Shown piece by piece: positions 1-9,078 of a stretch of 64,000 nucleotides of DNA. Under the pieces are notes generated by a model. It made no database searches. It saw only the letters and a list, made by a program, of their open reading frames with translations, and was not told where the DNA came from. The stretch is from the NCBI GenBank assembly GCA_019118645.1, contig DWYN01000018.1, positions 1 to 64,000 of the forward strand, written 5' to 3'. Each line of letters begins with the position of its first letter. Position 1 is the first letter of the stretch. The translations under genes and the position numbers were made by a program. This DNA is from Candidatus Blautia excrementipullorum. Its GTDB lineage: Bacteria; Bacillota; Clostridia; Lachnospirales; Lachnospiraceae.

Positions 1-136
1 TACTCAGACAATGGTTCTGCCTCTGGACAACGGAACAACTCAGGTACAGGTTGTTTCCTGGTATGACAACGAGAACTCCTACACAAGCCAGATGGTTCGT
101 ACAATCAAACACTTCGGCAAACTGCTTGGAGAATAA
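1..136 (+). CDS. gapA: Glyceraldehyde-3-phosphate dehydrogenase, C-terminal end (partial)
   Basis: Only the last 44 codons are in the window; the reading frame begins at base 2. The residues VSWYDNENSYTSQMVRT are the conserved C-terminal signature of the glycolytic, phosphorylating GAPDH, in which the YDNE part lies close to the NAD and subunit-contact region. The enzyme makes 1,3-bisphosphoglycerate in the cytoplasm. The gene is followed by a terminator and then pgk, the next enzyme of the pathway, so the order gapA-pgk-tpiA is kept. Identity is firm despite the short length. Confidence 0.93.
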   Translation, partial: TQTMVLPLDNGTTQVQVVSWYDNENSYTSQMVRTIKHFGKLLGE

Positions 137-171
137 TCAGGTAAGTATAGCAGAGTAAATAGACTCAGTAA

Positions 172-202
172 GGGTCCGGTCTGATTTGGGCCGGACCCTT
201 TT
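172..202 (+). terminator. Intrinsic terminator after gapA
   Basis: GGGTCCGG (172-179) pairs perfectly with CCGGACCC (191-198) and is followed by TTTT. It lies 35 bases after the gapA stop and probably reduces read-through into pgk. Confidence 0.8.
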
Positions 203-222
203 ATGTATCAGAAAAAGAAGTG

Positions 223-251
223 CTGTTTTTCCGGATCTTTTCGAAAAACAG
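223..251 (+). promoter_or_regulatory. Perfect 9-bp inverted repeat in the pgk leader
   Basis: CTGTTTTTC (223-231) and GAAAAACAG (243-251) are perfect inverted copies with an 11-base loop. It sits just upstream of the pgk ribosome site. It could be an operator or an RNA hairpin; nothing decides between them. No T-run follows, so it is not a normal terminator. Confidence 0.4.
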
Positions 252-299
252 GATGATTATCTGTGCATGGAAAATACAAAAATCGGAGGTAATACGATC

Positions 300-1508
300 A
301 TGGGATTAAATAAAAAATCAGTTGATGATATCAGCGTAAAAGGCCAGAAGGTCCTTGTAAGATGTGATTTTAACGTTCCGTTAAAAGAAGGCAAAATCAC
401 AGATGAAAACCGTCTTGTTGCTGCGCTTCCTACCATCAAAAAACTGGTAGCTGACGGCGGCAGAGTGATTCTTTGCTCCCATCTTGGAAAACCGAAGGGA
501 GAGCCGAAACCGGAGCTGTCTCTTGCTCCTGTTGCAGCCCGCCTTACAGAGCTGCTGGGCCAGGAAGTAAAATTCGTTCCCAGCCCTGTTGTCGTAGACG
601 ACACAGTAAGAGAAGCAGTGGAAGCTATGAAGGATGGAGAAATCGTTCTTCTTGAAAACACACGTTACCGTGCAGAAGAGACAAAGAACGGCGAAGCATT
701 TAGTAAAGATCTTGCTTCTCTGGCAGATGTATTTGTAAACGATGCTTTCGGAACCGCTCACAGAGCTCACTGCTCTAATGTAGGCGTAACAGAATATATC
801 GACACCTGCGTGGTAGGCTATCTGATGCAGAAAGAAATCGACTTCCTTGGAAAAGCCGTTGAGACTCCGGTAAGACCATTCGTTGCTATCCTGGGCGGCG
901 CAAAGGTTGCCGACAAGCTGAACGTTATCTCCAATCTTCTGGAGAAATGCGATACTCTGATCATCGGCGGCGGTATGGCTTACACCTTCCTGAAAGCAAA
1001 AGGAATGGAAGTCGGCGCATCTCTTGTAGACGATACAAAGCTTGACTACTGCAAGGAAATGATCGCGAAAGCAGAATCTCTTGGAAAGCAGCTTCTTCTT
1101 CCTACAGATACAGCTATTGCAAAAGCTTTCCCGAATCCTATTGACGCAGAAATCGATGTTGATTACGTAGACTGCGATGCTATCCCGGCGGACGCTCTTG
1201 GCCTGGATATCGGACCAAAGACTGCAGAAGTATATGCAGAAGCAGCAAAAACAGCTAAGACAGTTGTTTGGAACGGACCGATGGGCGTATTTGAGAATCC
1301 GGTTCTTGCTAAAGGAACCATCGCAGTTGCAAAAGCTCTGGCAGAGACAGATGCTACAACCATCATCGGCGGCGGCGATTCCGCAGCGGCAGTAAACCAG
1401 CTTGGATTTGGCGATAAGATGAGCCATATTTCCACTGGCGGCGGCGCTTCTCTGGAATTCCTGGAAGGAAAGGAACTGCCTGGTGTAGCAGCAGCAAACG
1501 ATAAGTAG
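300..1508 (+). CDS. pgk: Phosphoglycerate kinase
   Basis: This 402-residue protein transfers phosphate from 1,3-bisphosphoglycerate to ADP in glycolysis. The N-terminal substrate-binding motif RCDFNVPL (residues 21-28) and HLGKPKG (61-67) are present, as is the C-terminal nucleotide-binding loop GGGDSAAA (around 357-364). The length is normal for a bacterial monomeric Pgk. The open frame extends upstream to 186, but the start at 300 matches the family N-terminus and has an AATCGGAGG ribosome site about 9 bases before it. It sits between gapA and tpiA and uses strongly preferred codons, as expected for an abundant enzyme. Confidence 0.97.
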   Translation: MGLNKKSVDDISVKGQKVLVRCDFNVPLKEGKITDENRLVAALPTIKKLVADGGRVILCSHLGKPKGEPKPELSLAPVAARLTELLGQEVKFVPSPVVVDDTVREAVEAMKDGEIVLLENTRYRAEETKNGEAFSKDLASLADVFVNDAFGTAHRAHCSNVGVTEYIDTCVVGYLMQKEIDFLGKAVETPVRPFVAILGGAKVADKLNVISNLLEKCDTLIIGGGMAYTFLKAKGMEVGASLVDDTKLDYCKEMIAKAESLGKQLLLPTDTAIAKAFPNPIDAEIDVDYVDCDAIPADALGLDIGPKTAEVYAEAAKTAKTVVWNGPMGVFENPVLAKGTIAVAKALAETDATTIIGGGDSAAAVNQLGFGDKMSHISTGGGASLEFLEGKELPGVAAANDK

Positions 1509-1621
1509 AACACTTAATGAAGGCAAGACGAAGTCGCAGGCTGAATTTAGTGTGAACTTAGTTCGAAGGAACTTAATGAGGACAAGCGGAAGCGAAGTCC
1601 GAATTTAGTGAATCGAACGTC
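1509..1621 (+). repeat. Two-copy imperfect intergenic repeat between pgk and tpiA
   Basis: Two similar units of about 50 bases lie in tandem. Each begins with ACTTAATGA, continues with a GC-richer, GCGAAG- or GACGAAG-containing core, and ends with GAATTTAGTG. A short GTTCGAAGGAA segment joins them, and GAATCGAACG closes the second. The ends of each unit (CACTTAAT and ATTTAGTG) are imperfect inverted copies, so each unit could fold as a hairpin in the mRNA. No coding potential is seen. The pattern is that of a dispersed REP-like intergenic element placed inside the operon. Confidence 0.65.
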
Positions 1622-1645
1622 ATGATAAAAAAGGAGAAAAAGAAA

Positions 1646-2395
1646 ATGGCAAGAAAGAAAATCATTGCTGGAAACTGGAAAATGAATATGACTCCCAGCG
1701 AAGCAGTTAAATTAGTAGAAACTCTGAAACCTCTGGTAAAGAATGACGAAGTAGACGTAGTGTTCTGTGTACCGGCTATTGATATTGTTCCGGTTGTAGA
1801 AGCTGCAAAGGGAACCAACATTCAGGTTGGCGCAGAGAATATGTATTTCGAGGAAAAAGGTGCATATACAGGCGAAATCTCCCCGAACATGCTTACAGAC
1901 GCAGGCGTAAAATATGTAGTGCTTGGACATTCTGAGAGAAGAGAATATTTCGGTGAGACAAACGAAGATGTTAATAAGAAAGTGCTGAAAGCTCTTGAGC
2001 ATGGAATCACTCCGATCATGTGCTGCGGCGAAACTCTGACTCAGAGAGAACAGGGCGTGACTATGGATTTCATCCGTCAGCAGGTTAAGGTTGGATTCCA
2101 GGGCGTTACAGCAGACCAGGCGAAAACAGCAGTAATCGCTTATGAGCCGATCTGGGCTATCGGAACAGGAAAGACAGCTACAACTGAGCAGGCTCAGGAA
2201 GTTTGCGCAGGCATCCGTGCATGCATCGCTGAAATTTATGATGAAGCTACCGCAGAAGCAATCCGCATCCAGTACGGCGGATCTGTAAACGCAGCAACCG
2301 CTCCGGATCTGTTTGCACAGGCTGACATCGACGGCGGTCTTGTAGGCGGCGCTTCTCTGAAGGAAGACTTCGGAAAGATTGTTAATTATAAATAA
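1646..2395 (+). CDS. tpiA: Triose-phosphate isomerase
   Basis: This 249-residue TIM-barrel enzyme interconverts dihydroxyacetone phosphate and glyceraldehyde 3-phosphate. The start region has the catalytic Asn and Lys in GNWKMN (residues 9-14). The catalytic His lies in GHSERREYF (around 95), and the catalytic Glu in [12 protein letters not shown] (around 167), the flexible loop 6. The phosphate-binding YGGSV motif is near 211. An in-frame ATG at 1622 exists, but the ATG at 1646 has an AAGGAG ribosome site at 1631 and gives the family N-terminus. It is last in the gapA-pgk-tpiA run and is followed by a terminator. Confidence 0.97.
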   Translation: MARKKIIAGNWKMNMTPSEAVKLVETLKPLVKNDEVDVVFCVPAIDIVPVVEAAKGTNIQVGAENMYFEEKGAYTGEISPNMLTDAGVKYVVLGHSERREYFGETNEDVNKKVLKALEHGITPIMCCGETLTQREQGVTMDFIRQQVKVGFQGVTADQAKTAVIAYEPIWAIGTGKTATTEQAQEVCAGIRACIAEIYDEATAEAIRIQYGGSVNAATAPDLFAQADIDGGLVGGASLKEDFGKIVNYK

Positions 2396-2457
2396 TCTTT
2401 CATACTAACGGGACATTGGATCTGAAACAATGTCTTCCCTATACGAAAATATAAAAC

Positions 2458-2517
2458 ACCACCAGACTGAATTGAGAACAGGGTGATAACTGATTCTTGA
2501 TTCTCTGGTGGTATTTT
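2458..2517 (+). terminator. Intrinsic terminator after tpiA
   Basis: ACCACCAGA (2458-2466) pairs with TCTGGTGGT (2504-2512), followed by ATTTTT. The loop is long (37 bases). Confidence 0.7.
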
Positions 2518-2690
2518 TGTGTTTATTTTTCGGAAGTTATGTGGATATATTGCCATTTCCATATAGCTTATCTATAACAAAATTATATTTCGGTTTTTGC
2601 TGTTGAGAGACTGAATTTATTTTTTCAATGGTGATAACTCAGAAATAGTCAGAATATAGGATTCCTCCGAAATTTTAAGGACAAGTGAAG

Positions 2691-2765
2691 ATGACAGGAC
2701 AAAAAAACCTGCAGGAACTTACCATTAGGGACATCTTTATGTTTGGCGCGGTCATGATATCATAG
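2691..2765 (+). pseudogene. N-terminal remnant of a Rpn/PD-(D/E)XK nuclease-transposase family gene
   Basis: A 24-codon frame encodes MTGQKNLQELTIRDIFMFG and then AVMIS before a TAG stop. The pattern of ELTI-x-D-x-FMFGAVM is the N-terminus I recognise in Rpn-type recombination-promoting nucleases common in Lachnospiraceae, which are normally about 280-330 residues. Nothing recognisable of the rest follows before the convergent lipid kinase gene at 2872. It is read as a decayed fragment. The remainder of 2521-2871 is AT-rich with no gene or clear signal. Confidence 0.5.
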
Positions 2766-2871
2766 CCAGATCAATATGAAATTGCTCCGTACCGGACAGG
2801 GTATTTTATAGTTTGAAGGATAGAAGTCTGATACAATGCATGTATATATGAATATAATTGCTTTTCTGATT

Positions 2872-3789
2872 TCAGGGTACAATCAGATTTATTTCTCCCT
2901 CTCCGGCTTGAAACGTCACCTGCCTTGCAGTTCCTCCGTATTCGCCGTCCCTGTGGATCTTCCGGGGCGAGGCGCTGCGGATCTGTATTTTCTTTCCTTC
3001 CAGCAGTGTGATTCCCTGAAATCCGGTGTGCCGTCCAAAATACGCGGTGGGAAAAAGCAGAAGTATTTTTAAGGGAGACATTCCATGGACCACCATGCAG
3101 GAAAGCTTTCCATCGTCCGGCTGTGCATTCGGGCAGAAACGGAAACCGCCGCCCTCAAACGGAAGATTCATACCGGTGACAAAATGAACCTTTTGGAAGA
3201 TCTGTTTCCGGCCGTCTACGGAGACCTCCATATCACAGGGCGGATAGGTAAAAAGCAGACGGACCGCTGTAAAAGCATAGATCAGATTTCCCAGACGGAG
3301 ATAGTTCAGAAGTTTTTTTATACGGGAACGGGATACCTGGAAACAGATTTCCGCATCGTAGCCAAATCCTGCGCTGATACCAAAAACAGAAACAGCTTTC
3401 TCTGTGCAGATACGTCCGAGATCCAGGTGAATTTTATGGGAACCTGCGAGAATGCAGGATAGAGCCTTTTCCGGAGCATTGGGAAGCCTCAGCCCCCGGG
3501 CAAAATCATTGCCGGAGCCTACAGGAATATATCCCAGGGTTGTCCCGGCAATTCCAGGAAGTCCGTTAAGTACTTCGTTGAGTGTTCCGTCTCCTCCTAA
3601 AACGATCAGGCAGTTTCCCGGCAAACGGGATGCCAGATGCCGGACAAGCAGAGTGCCGTGCTCTTTATAACGAGTGAAATGCGCTTCGTGGCAAATGTTT
3701 CTGCTCTTCAGAATATTGTGTATTGAAAGCCATACTCTGTATCCATTCCTGGATCCGGAGGAGGGATTGATGATAAAAAAATATTTCAT
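2872..3789 (-). CDS. Diacylglycerol kinase family lipid kinase (YegS/BmrU type)
   Basis: The 305-residue protein has the lipid-kinase catalytic fold: NPSSGSRNG near the N-terminus (residues 8-16), the nucleotide-binding GGDGTLNEVLNG (65-76) and PVGSGNDFAR (89-98). These motifs define the DAGK_cat/LCB5 family, which phosphorylates diacylglycerol or related lipids with ATP at the inner membrane face. No membrane segment is needed or seen. It stands alone, convergent with the tpiA side and divergent from the lacI-type gene. The exact lipid substrate cannot be told from sequence. Confidence 0.88.
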   Translation of the reverse strand: MKYFFIINPSSGSRNGYRVWLSIHNILKSRNICHEAHFTRYKEHGTLLVRHLASRLPGNCLIVLGGDGTLNEVLNGLPGIAGTTLGYIPVGSGNDFARGLRLPNAPEKALSCILAGSHKIHLDLGRICTEKAVSVFGISAGFGYDAEICFQVSRSRIKKLLNYLRLGNLIYAFTAVRLLFTYPPCDMEVSVDGRKQIFQKVHFVTGMNLPFEGGGFRFCPNAQPDDGKLSCMVVHGMSPLKILLLFPTAYFGRHTGFQGITLLEGKKIQIRSASPRKIHRDGEYGGTARQVTFQAGEGEINLIVP

Positions 3790-3927
3790 GACAAAATTCT
3801 CCCTGAACGATCTTCTGCCATTATACCAAGTCTGCTGTACAGTATCAATAGACTGGAAGAAACAAAGTGTGAATACGCTGTTTCCCGAAAGGAGAATGTG
3901 CAGTTTCCGCAGATGCGAATATTCTCT

Positions 3928-3957
3928 TTGACCCCGGCATCGGAAATATGATATTAT
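3928..3957 (+). promoter_or_regulatory. Promoter for the LacI-family regulator
   Basis: TTGACC (3928-3933), an 18-base spacer and TATTAT (3952-3957) lie 37 bases upstream of the GTG start at 3994. Confidence 0.6.
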
Positions 3958-3993
3958 GATAAAAATAAACCTGTAAAGCAGGGAGGGGATTTT

Positions 3994-5010
3994 GTGGTTA
4001 CAATTAAAGAAATTGCCCAGCAGCTAGGCGTCAGTCCTACAACAGTATCAAATGTCCTCAATGGACGCGGGGGAAAGATGTCGCCGGAAACCCGGCAGAA
4101 GGTGCAGGAAGCGCTTATTCAGAATCATTATGTTCATGAAAGCCGGACCGGGGATGCTGAACCGATTACCCATTTTGTGGCAGTTTATTGCTGTCTGGGG
4201 GACAGGGAACACATTTTGATGGATCCTTTCTGCGGGGAACTGCTGGAGTCTGCAGAGAGGGAACTGCAGAAATATGGACGCACCATGGTGTGCGGGGTGG
4301 TTCCATCCAATGAGGATTTTGATGCAAGGCTGAAGTGCAGCGGACTGGAAGGCGCCGTGATTCTGGGATGCATGGAGGAGAACTGTGAGCAGCTTGTCAG
4401 ACGTACAGGCTTTCCGATTGTATTTATAGATTCCGGAAGGGGAAATTATGATAATATCGGTCTGCAGGATTATGAGGGCGCATATGAGATCACCAGTTAT
4501 ATGCTGAAACAGGGAAATAATAAACTTGCTTTTTTCTGTGATCAGAGAGAACCTGTGGGGCCTGACGGAGAGAGATATAGGGGCTTTTTGAAGGCAGTAA
4601 AAAAATATGGAGCATCTTTTTCGAAGGAAGAGGATTATGTGTTTCTTCCTGCAGATAAGAATCTTCGTTACGAGGTGCTGCGCGGATTTGCCAGGACAGC
4701 GAAGGAAAAAGGATATACGGGCGCTTTTTTTGTATATGATCTGCTGGCAAATGAGGGGATTAATATTTTCTTTACTCAGGGATTAAGTGTGCCTGAGGAT
4801 ATTTCCGTGGTTGGATTTGACGATAACATTTATGCCAGATTGTCGAGACCTACGCTTACAACGGTGCGTCAGAGTCCGGCAGAGAAAGGGAAAGCGGCAG
4901 TTACTCTCTTGATGAAGCGCATTTATGGTGAGGAAGTGCTGGCGCCCAGTCTTGAACTCCCTACGGAACTGATTGTCAGGGAGAGCGTTGCCAACCGTAC
5001 AGGAAAATAA
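3994..5010 (+). CDS. LacI-family transcriptional regulator
   Basis: This is a 338-residue regulator with an N-terminal LacI helix-turn-helix, VTIKEIAQQLGVSPTTVSNV (residues 2-21), followed by a periplasmic-binding-like sugar-sensing domain ending with the family motif FDDNIYARLSRPTLTTVRQ. Translation starts at GTG 3994 with GGGAGGGG upstream. It directly precedes a GH13 glucosidase and sugar ABC transporter operon separated by a terminator and several inverted repeats. It is therefore the probable repressor of that operon, sensing an oligosaccharide. The inducer is unknown. Confidence 0.93.
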   Translation: MVTIKEIAQQLGVSPTTVSNVLNGRGGKMSPETRQKVQEALIQNHYVHESRTGDAEPITHFVAVYCCLGDREHILMDPFCGELLESAERELQKYGRTMVCGVVPSNEDFDARLKCSGLEGAVILGCMEENCEQLVRRTGFPIVFIDSGRGNYDNIGLQDYEGAYEITSYMLKQGNNKLAFFCDQREPVGPDGERYRGFLKAVKKYGASFSKEEDYVFLPADKNLRYEVLRGFARTAKEKGYTGAFFVYDLLANEGINIFFTQGLSVPEDISVVGFDDNIYARLSRPTLTTVRQSPAEKGKAAVTLLMKRIYGEEVLAPSLELPTELIVRESVANRTGK

Positions 5011-5070
5011 CGGCAGAGCAGATATAGATCGGCAGGCTGCAAAAATACAGAAGATAAAAATGATCAAGAG

Positions 5071-5112
5071 CCGGGAACAGAGGAGAAAACTCCTAGTGTT
5101 CCCGCTTTTTTT
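5071..5112 (+). terminator. Intrinsic terminator after the LacI-family gene
   Basis: CGGGAACA (5072-5079) pairs with TGTTCCCG (5097-5104). AGGAG/CTCCT pairs inside it, and a CTTTTTTT run follows. Confidence 0.88.
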
Positions 5113-5202
5113 ATATATTTCACAAAAAAGAAACCTGTTTCTTGTGAAATATATTGGTTTTGTGGAACACTTCTTGCAAAACCAGACACAACCAATTAAA
5201 TT
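5113..5202 (+). promoter_or_regulatory. Nested operator-like inverted repeats and probable promoter before the GH13 operon
   Basis: ATATATTTCACAA (5113-5125) and TTGTGAAATATAT (5142-5154) are perfect inverted copies; inside them GAAAC-CT-GTTTC (5130-5141) is a second palindrome. GGTTTTG (5156-5162) and CAAAACC (5177-5183) form another, and ATTGGTT (5153-5159) with AACCAAT (5190-5196) a fourth. A weak promoter TTGCAA (5174-5179), 17-base spacer, TAAATT (5197-5202) overlaps the last pair. The likely ligand is the adjacent LacI-family protein; this assignment is inference. Confidence 0.6.
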
Positions 5203-5237
5203 TTATGGCAAATAGAAAACAGGAGAGGATATGAATT

Positions 5238-6884
5238 ATGGGAAATATAAATAATTCTAGAAAATGGTGGCAGACAGCGGTAATCTATCAGATATATCCC
5301 CGGAGCTTTTATGACAGCAATGGAGACGGGATCGGCGACCTTCAGGGAATCATTCACAAGCTGGACTACCTTCAGAAGCTGGGAGTTGACGCTATCTGGC
5401 TTTCTCCCGTATACCGTTCTCCCCAAGATGACAACGGATATGATATTTCCGATTACCAGGATATTGATCCAATGTTCGGCACAATGACGGATATGGACGA
5501 GCTGATCGCCGAGGCTGCCCGGAGAAATATCAGGATTATCATGGATCTGGTGCTGAATCATACTTCCGATGAACATCCCTGGTTTGTGGAAGCCAGAAAG
5601 GGAAAAGATAATCCTTACCATGATTATTATGTTTGGCGTGACGGGAAGGAAGGAGTATATCCCAATGAACTGAAATCTGGTTTCTGCGGATCTGCGTGGG
5701 AATGGGTACCAGAATGCGGTCAGTATTATCTTCATCAGTTTTCCAGGAAACAGCCTGATCTGAACTGGGAAAACCCGAAGGTGCGTGAGGAAATCTATAA
5801 AATGATCAACTGGTGGGTAGACCGCGGCGTGGGCGGTTTCCGCCTGGACGTGATTGATCTGATTGGAAAAGAACCGGATTCTATGGTGATGGCCGATGGA
5901 AAGATGCTTCATCCGTATTTAAAGGAGATGAGCAAAGCCGCTTTCCAGAGAAATAATCTGGTGACTGTGGGAGAGACATGGAGCGCTACGCCGGAAAGCG
6001 CATGGCTTTACAGTAATCCTGACGGCAGTGAACTGTCCATGGTATTTCAGTTTGAGCATATGGTTCTGGATCAGGAGGGAAAATCAAAATGGGATTTGGC
6101 GCCGCTTCCTTTTGTAAAATTCAAACAGGTTTTATCTAAATGGCAAAAAGAACTGGAGGGGAAAGGATGGAACAGTCTGTTCCTGGAGAACCATGATCTG
6201 CCCCGGTCGGTATCACGTTTTGGAGATGATGGAAAGTATAGGGTAAAATCGGCAAAAATGCTGGCGGTCATGCTTTATGGAATGCAGGGTACCCCTTATA
6301 TTTACCAGGGCGAAGAGCTTGGCATGACAAATGTGAAATTCGATATTGAAGACTATAGGGATATTGAACTTCTGAACATGTATAAAGAGCGGATCAGCGA
6401 GGGATATGACGAGAAGGATGTGATGCAGTCTATTTACGCAAAAGGCAGAGATAATGCCAGAACGCCGATGCAGTGGGATGAGAGCCCTAACGCGGGATTT
6501 ACATCGGGTACTCCGTGGATCCGCTGTAATCCCAATTACACAATGATCAATGCAGAAGAAGCAATGATAAATAGAGACTCTGTTTTCTATTTTTATCAGA
6601 AGCTGATCAGACTGCGGAAAACAGAAAAGATTTTTACCGAAGGAGTCTACAGGCTTCTTCAGGAGGAAAATGAAAGTATTTTCGCATATACCAGAGAGAC
6701 GCCGGAAGAGAAGATGCTGGTGCTTTGTAACTTCCGCGGTGAGGAAGTTCTCTGCGTACTGGAGGAGGGCTGGAAGGACGGAGAAGTGCTGATTGCCAAT
6801 TATGACACCCCATACCGGGAAGGCGTGCTCCGGCCTTATGAAGCAAAGATCATAAAAAAGAGAAAGGAGGGCTTTCACGCATGA
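5238..6884 (+). CDS. GH13 alpha-glucosidase / oligo-1,6-glucosidase
   Basis: The 548-residue cytoplasmic enzyme belongs to the GH13 alpha-amylase superfamily, in the oligo-1,6-glucosidase/alpha-glucosidase group. The catalytic set is visible: the nucleophile Asp204 in FRLDVIDL, the acid Glu246 in VGETW and the third acid Asp320 in LENHDLPR. The N-terminal WWQTAVIYQIYPRSF is typical and there is no signal peptide, so it would cleave imported alpha-glucosides. The ATG at 5238 is chosen over the ATG at 5231, which opens a frame of only seven codons and lies too close to the AGGAGAGG site. The stop overlaps the next start by four bases, showing tight coupling with the transporter. Confidence 0.93.
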   Translation: MGNINNSRKWWQTAVIYQIYPRSFYDSNGDGIGDLQGIIHKLDYLQKLGVDAIWLSPVYRSPQDDNGYDISDYQDIDPMFGTMTDMDELIAEAARRNIRIIMDLVLNHTSDEHPWFVEARKGKDNPYHDYYVWRDGKEGVYPNELKSGFCGSAWEWVPECGQYYLHQFSRKQPDLNWENPKVREEIYKMINWWVDRGVGGFRLDVIDLIGKEPDSMVMADGKMLHPYLKEMSKAAFQRNNLVTVGETWSATPESAWLYSNPDGSELSMVFQFEHMVLDQEGKSKWDLAPLPFVKFKQVLSKWQKELEGKGWNSLFLENHDLPRSVSRFGDDGKYRVKSAKMLAVMLYGMQGTPYIYQGEELGMTNVKFDIEDYRDIELLNMYKERISEGYDEKDVMQSIYAKGRDNARTPMQWDESPNAGFTSGTPWIRCNPNYTMINAEEAMINRDSVFYFYQKLIRLRKTEKIFTEGVYRLLQEENESIFAYTRETPEEKMLVLCNFRGEEVLCVLEEGWKDGEVLIANYDTPYREGVLRPYEAKIIKKRKEGFHA

Positions 6885-8179
6885 AAAAATGTATGAAAGG
6901 AAAAATGGCGGCAGGAGCTGCTGCGGCAGCCGCCCTAGCGGCAGTCCTGTCAGGCTGCGGAACTGGGGAGGATAATGGAAAAGTGACCATTGAGATGATC
7001 CAGAGTAAACCAGAGACGGCTGTTTATTTCGACAAGGTGGAAGAAGAGTTCAATGCCACCCACGATGATATTGAACTGATCATCGATTCTCCCAATGATG
7101 CTAACACTATTCTGAAGACTCGTTTTATTCGGGAGGACTATCCTGATATCATTGCCATAGGAGGAGATATCAACTATTCTAATTATCTCGATTCAGGTAT
7201 GCTGATGGATATTTCTGATTACGAGGGGCTAAACAGTATCAAACAGGCTTATCTGGATATTGACAAAGAGCTGGAATTTGTTCCTATGGATGGAATATAT
7301 GCGGTGCCCTATGTGGCAAATGCGGCAGGAATACTTTATAACAAGGATATTTTTGACGAGCACGGATGGACGATCCCGACTACCTGGGATGAGCTGACAG
7401 TTCTTTGTAAGGAAATACAGGATGCGGGGCTGCAGCCCTTCTATTTTGGATTCAAGGACAGCTGGAATTGTCTGGCTCCCTGGAATGCAATCTCTGTAGA
7501 CTTGGCCCCATCTGATGTATGTGCGCAGGTGAATCGCGGCGAGACAACATTTACAGATAATTACCGGGAAGTTGCAGAGAAAACGAAAGCTCTTCTGGAG
7601 TTTGCCCAGGATGATCCATTTGCCTATAGTTACAACGATGCCTGTACTGCATTTGCGAGAGGAGAATCAGTAATGTTCCCTATCGGCAGCTATGCTGTGC
7701 CGCAGATACAGTCTGTGAATCCGGATATTAATATCGACTCTTTCGTGATGCCGGCCAGCAACGATCCGGACCAGAATGTGCTGAATTCCGGAAATGATCT
7801 TCAGTTTTCTGTGATGGCGGAATGCGAGCATAAAGAAGAGGTTTACGAGGTGCTGGATTTCCTGCTGGAGGATAAGAATCTGCAGGCATATATTGACGAT
7901 CAGAACGCGATACCCTGCAAAGAGGGGGATTTTGAACTGGCGCCTATGCTGGACGGCATGAAATCCTACATTGAAGAAGGAAAAGTTGTAGACTATCAGG
8001 ATCACCATTATCCCAGTGAGATGTCTGTGGACGCCATGATTCAGACATTTTTACTGGATGACAGCGCCAATGCCGTAGATACGTTTTTGGAGAAGTTTGA
8101 CAGAGAATGGAAGCGTTATAACCGGGATCTGATAGCTAAGGTTCAGGATTACATGGAAGAACATCCTGAGGCGGAATAG
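6881..8179 (+). CDS. Sugar ABC transporter substrate-binding lipoprotein
   Basis: The 432-residue protein has a lipoprotein signal peptide ending in the lipobox LSGC (residues about 23-26), after which the mature protein would be anchored to the membrane by the lipidated Cys. The rest is a family 1 extracellular solute-binding protein of the carbohydrate-uptake CUT1 type, with the typical segments YNKDIFDEHGWTIPTTWDEL and PIGSYAVPQI. It captures an oligosaccharide and passes it to the two permeases that follow. Its start overlaps the GH13 stop (ATGA). An alpha-glucoside ligand is inferred from that neighbour. Confidence 0.92.
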   Translation: MKKCMKGKMAAGAAAAAALAAVLSGCGTGEDNGKVTIEMIQSKPETAVYFDKVEEEFNATHDDIELIIDSPNDANTILKTRFIREDYPDIIAIGGDINYSNYLDSGMLMDISDYEGLNSIKQAYLDIDKELEFVPMDGIYAVPYVANAAGILYNKDIFDEHGWTIPTTWDELTVLCKEIQDAGLQPFYFGFKDSWNCLAPWNAISVDLAPSDVCAQVNRGETTFTDNYREVAEKTKALLEFAQDDPFAYSYNDACTAFARGESVMFPIGSYAVPQIQSVNPDINIDSFVMPASNDPDQNVLNSGNDLQFSVMAECEHKEEVYEVLDFLLEDKNLQAYIDDQNAIPCKEGDFELAPMLDGMKSYIEEGKVVDYQDHHYPSEMSVDAMIQTFLLDDSANAVDTFLEKFDREWKRYNRDLIAKVQDYMEEHPEAE

Positions 8180-8196
8180 AAGGGAGGAATCTGATC

Positions 8197-9078
8197 ATGA
8201 AGAAAAAACACGCTATGGGAAACCGGGAGAAAACTTTCCTGGCGATAACTATTCCGATTGTGCTTTTATTTTTCTGTTTTAACACACTGCCTCTGATCAA
8301 AGGCTTTATTTACAGCTTTACTAATTTCAAAGGCTATGGAAATTATGATTTTGTAGGCCTGCGGAATTATGTGGATCTGTTTTCTGATGCCAGAGTAGGA
8401 CGATCCTATCTCTTTACTTTTAAATTTGCCATTGTCAGCACCATTATTGTGAATGTGCTTAGCCTGATTCTTGCGATGGGGCTGAATAGCAAGATTAAAG
8501 CCAAAAGTGCTCTGAGAGCCGTCTATTTCCTGCCGAATATTCTGGGTGGACTGGTTGTGGGCTATATATTCAGCTTTTTCTTTACATATATTCTTCCCGC
8601 AGCGGGAAAGGCGGCAGGGATTGAATGGCTCTCCAGCAGTATGCTTTCCAATACAAAAACAGCATGGATGGCCATCGTGGTGGTAGCCTGCTGGCAGTCT
8701 GTAGCTATGAATACGATCATATATATAGCCGGCCTGCAGACAGTACCGGAGGATGTCTATGAGGCGGGAGCCATTGACGGAGCCAGTGGATGGCGCAAGT
8801 TCAAAAGTCTGACTTTCCCGTTGATCATGCCTTTCTTTACTATTAATATGGTGCTCTGCATGAAAAACTTCCTGATGGTATTTGATCAGATTATGGCATT
8901 AACCAAAGGCGGACCATCGCAGAGTACAGAGTCTATTTCCTACCTGATTTACCAGAACGGTATGGGCGGCGGACAGTTCGGATTTCAGAGTGCCAACGCA
9001 GTGTTGTTTTTTGTGGTAATTGTGGCGATTTCTGTATTCCAGATGACGGTATTAAATAAAAAGGAGGAGCAGTTATAA
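8197..9078 (+). CDS. Sugar ABC transporter permease (MalF/UgpA type)
   Basis: The 293-residue integral membrane protein has six predicted hydrophobic segments and the EAA motif EDVYEAGAIDGASGWRKF, followed by LTFPLIMPFF, which contacts the ATPase. This is the first of the paired CUT1 permeases. It starts 17 bases after the binding-protein gene and overlaps the second permease by one base. No ATPase gene is in the operon; in many Firmicutes one shared MsmX/MsmK-type ATPase serves several such importers. Confidence 0.93.
   Translation: MKKKHAMGNREKTFLAITIPIVLLFFCFNTLPLIKGFIYSFTNFKGYGNYDFVGLRNYVDLFSDARVGRSYLFTFKFAIVSTIIVNVLSLILAMGLNSKIKAKSALRAVYFLPNILGGLVVGYIFSFFFTYILPAAGKAAGIEWLSSSMLSNTKTAWMAIVVVACWQSVAMNTIIYIAGLQTVPEDVYEAGAIDGASGWRKFKSLTFPLIMPFFTINMVLCMKNFLMVFDQIMALTKGGPSQSTESISYLIYQNGMGGGQFGFQSANAVLFFVVIVAISVFQMTVLNKKEEQL

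Noticed and set aside
186-299. N-terminal extension of pgk to 186
   Set aside because: It runs through a terminator and a hairpin, lacks family similarity, and the ATG at 300 has a strong ribosome site.
381-1526. Long minus-strand open frame opposite pgk
   Set aside because: It is a Cys/Phe-rich shadow of a highly codon-biased gene and matches no family.
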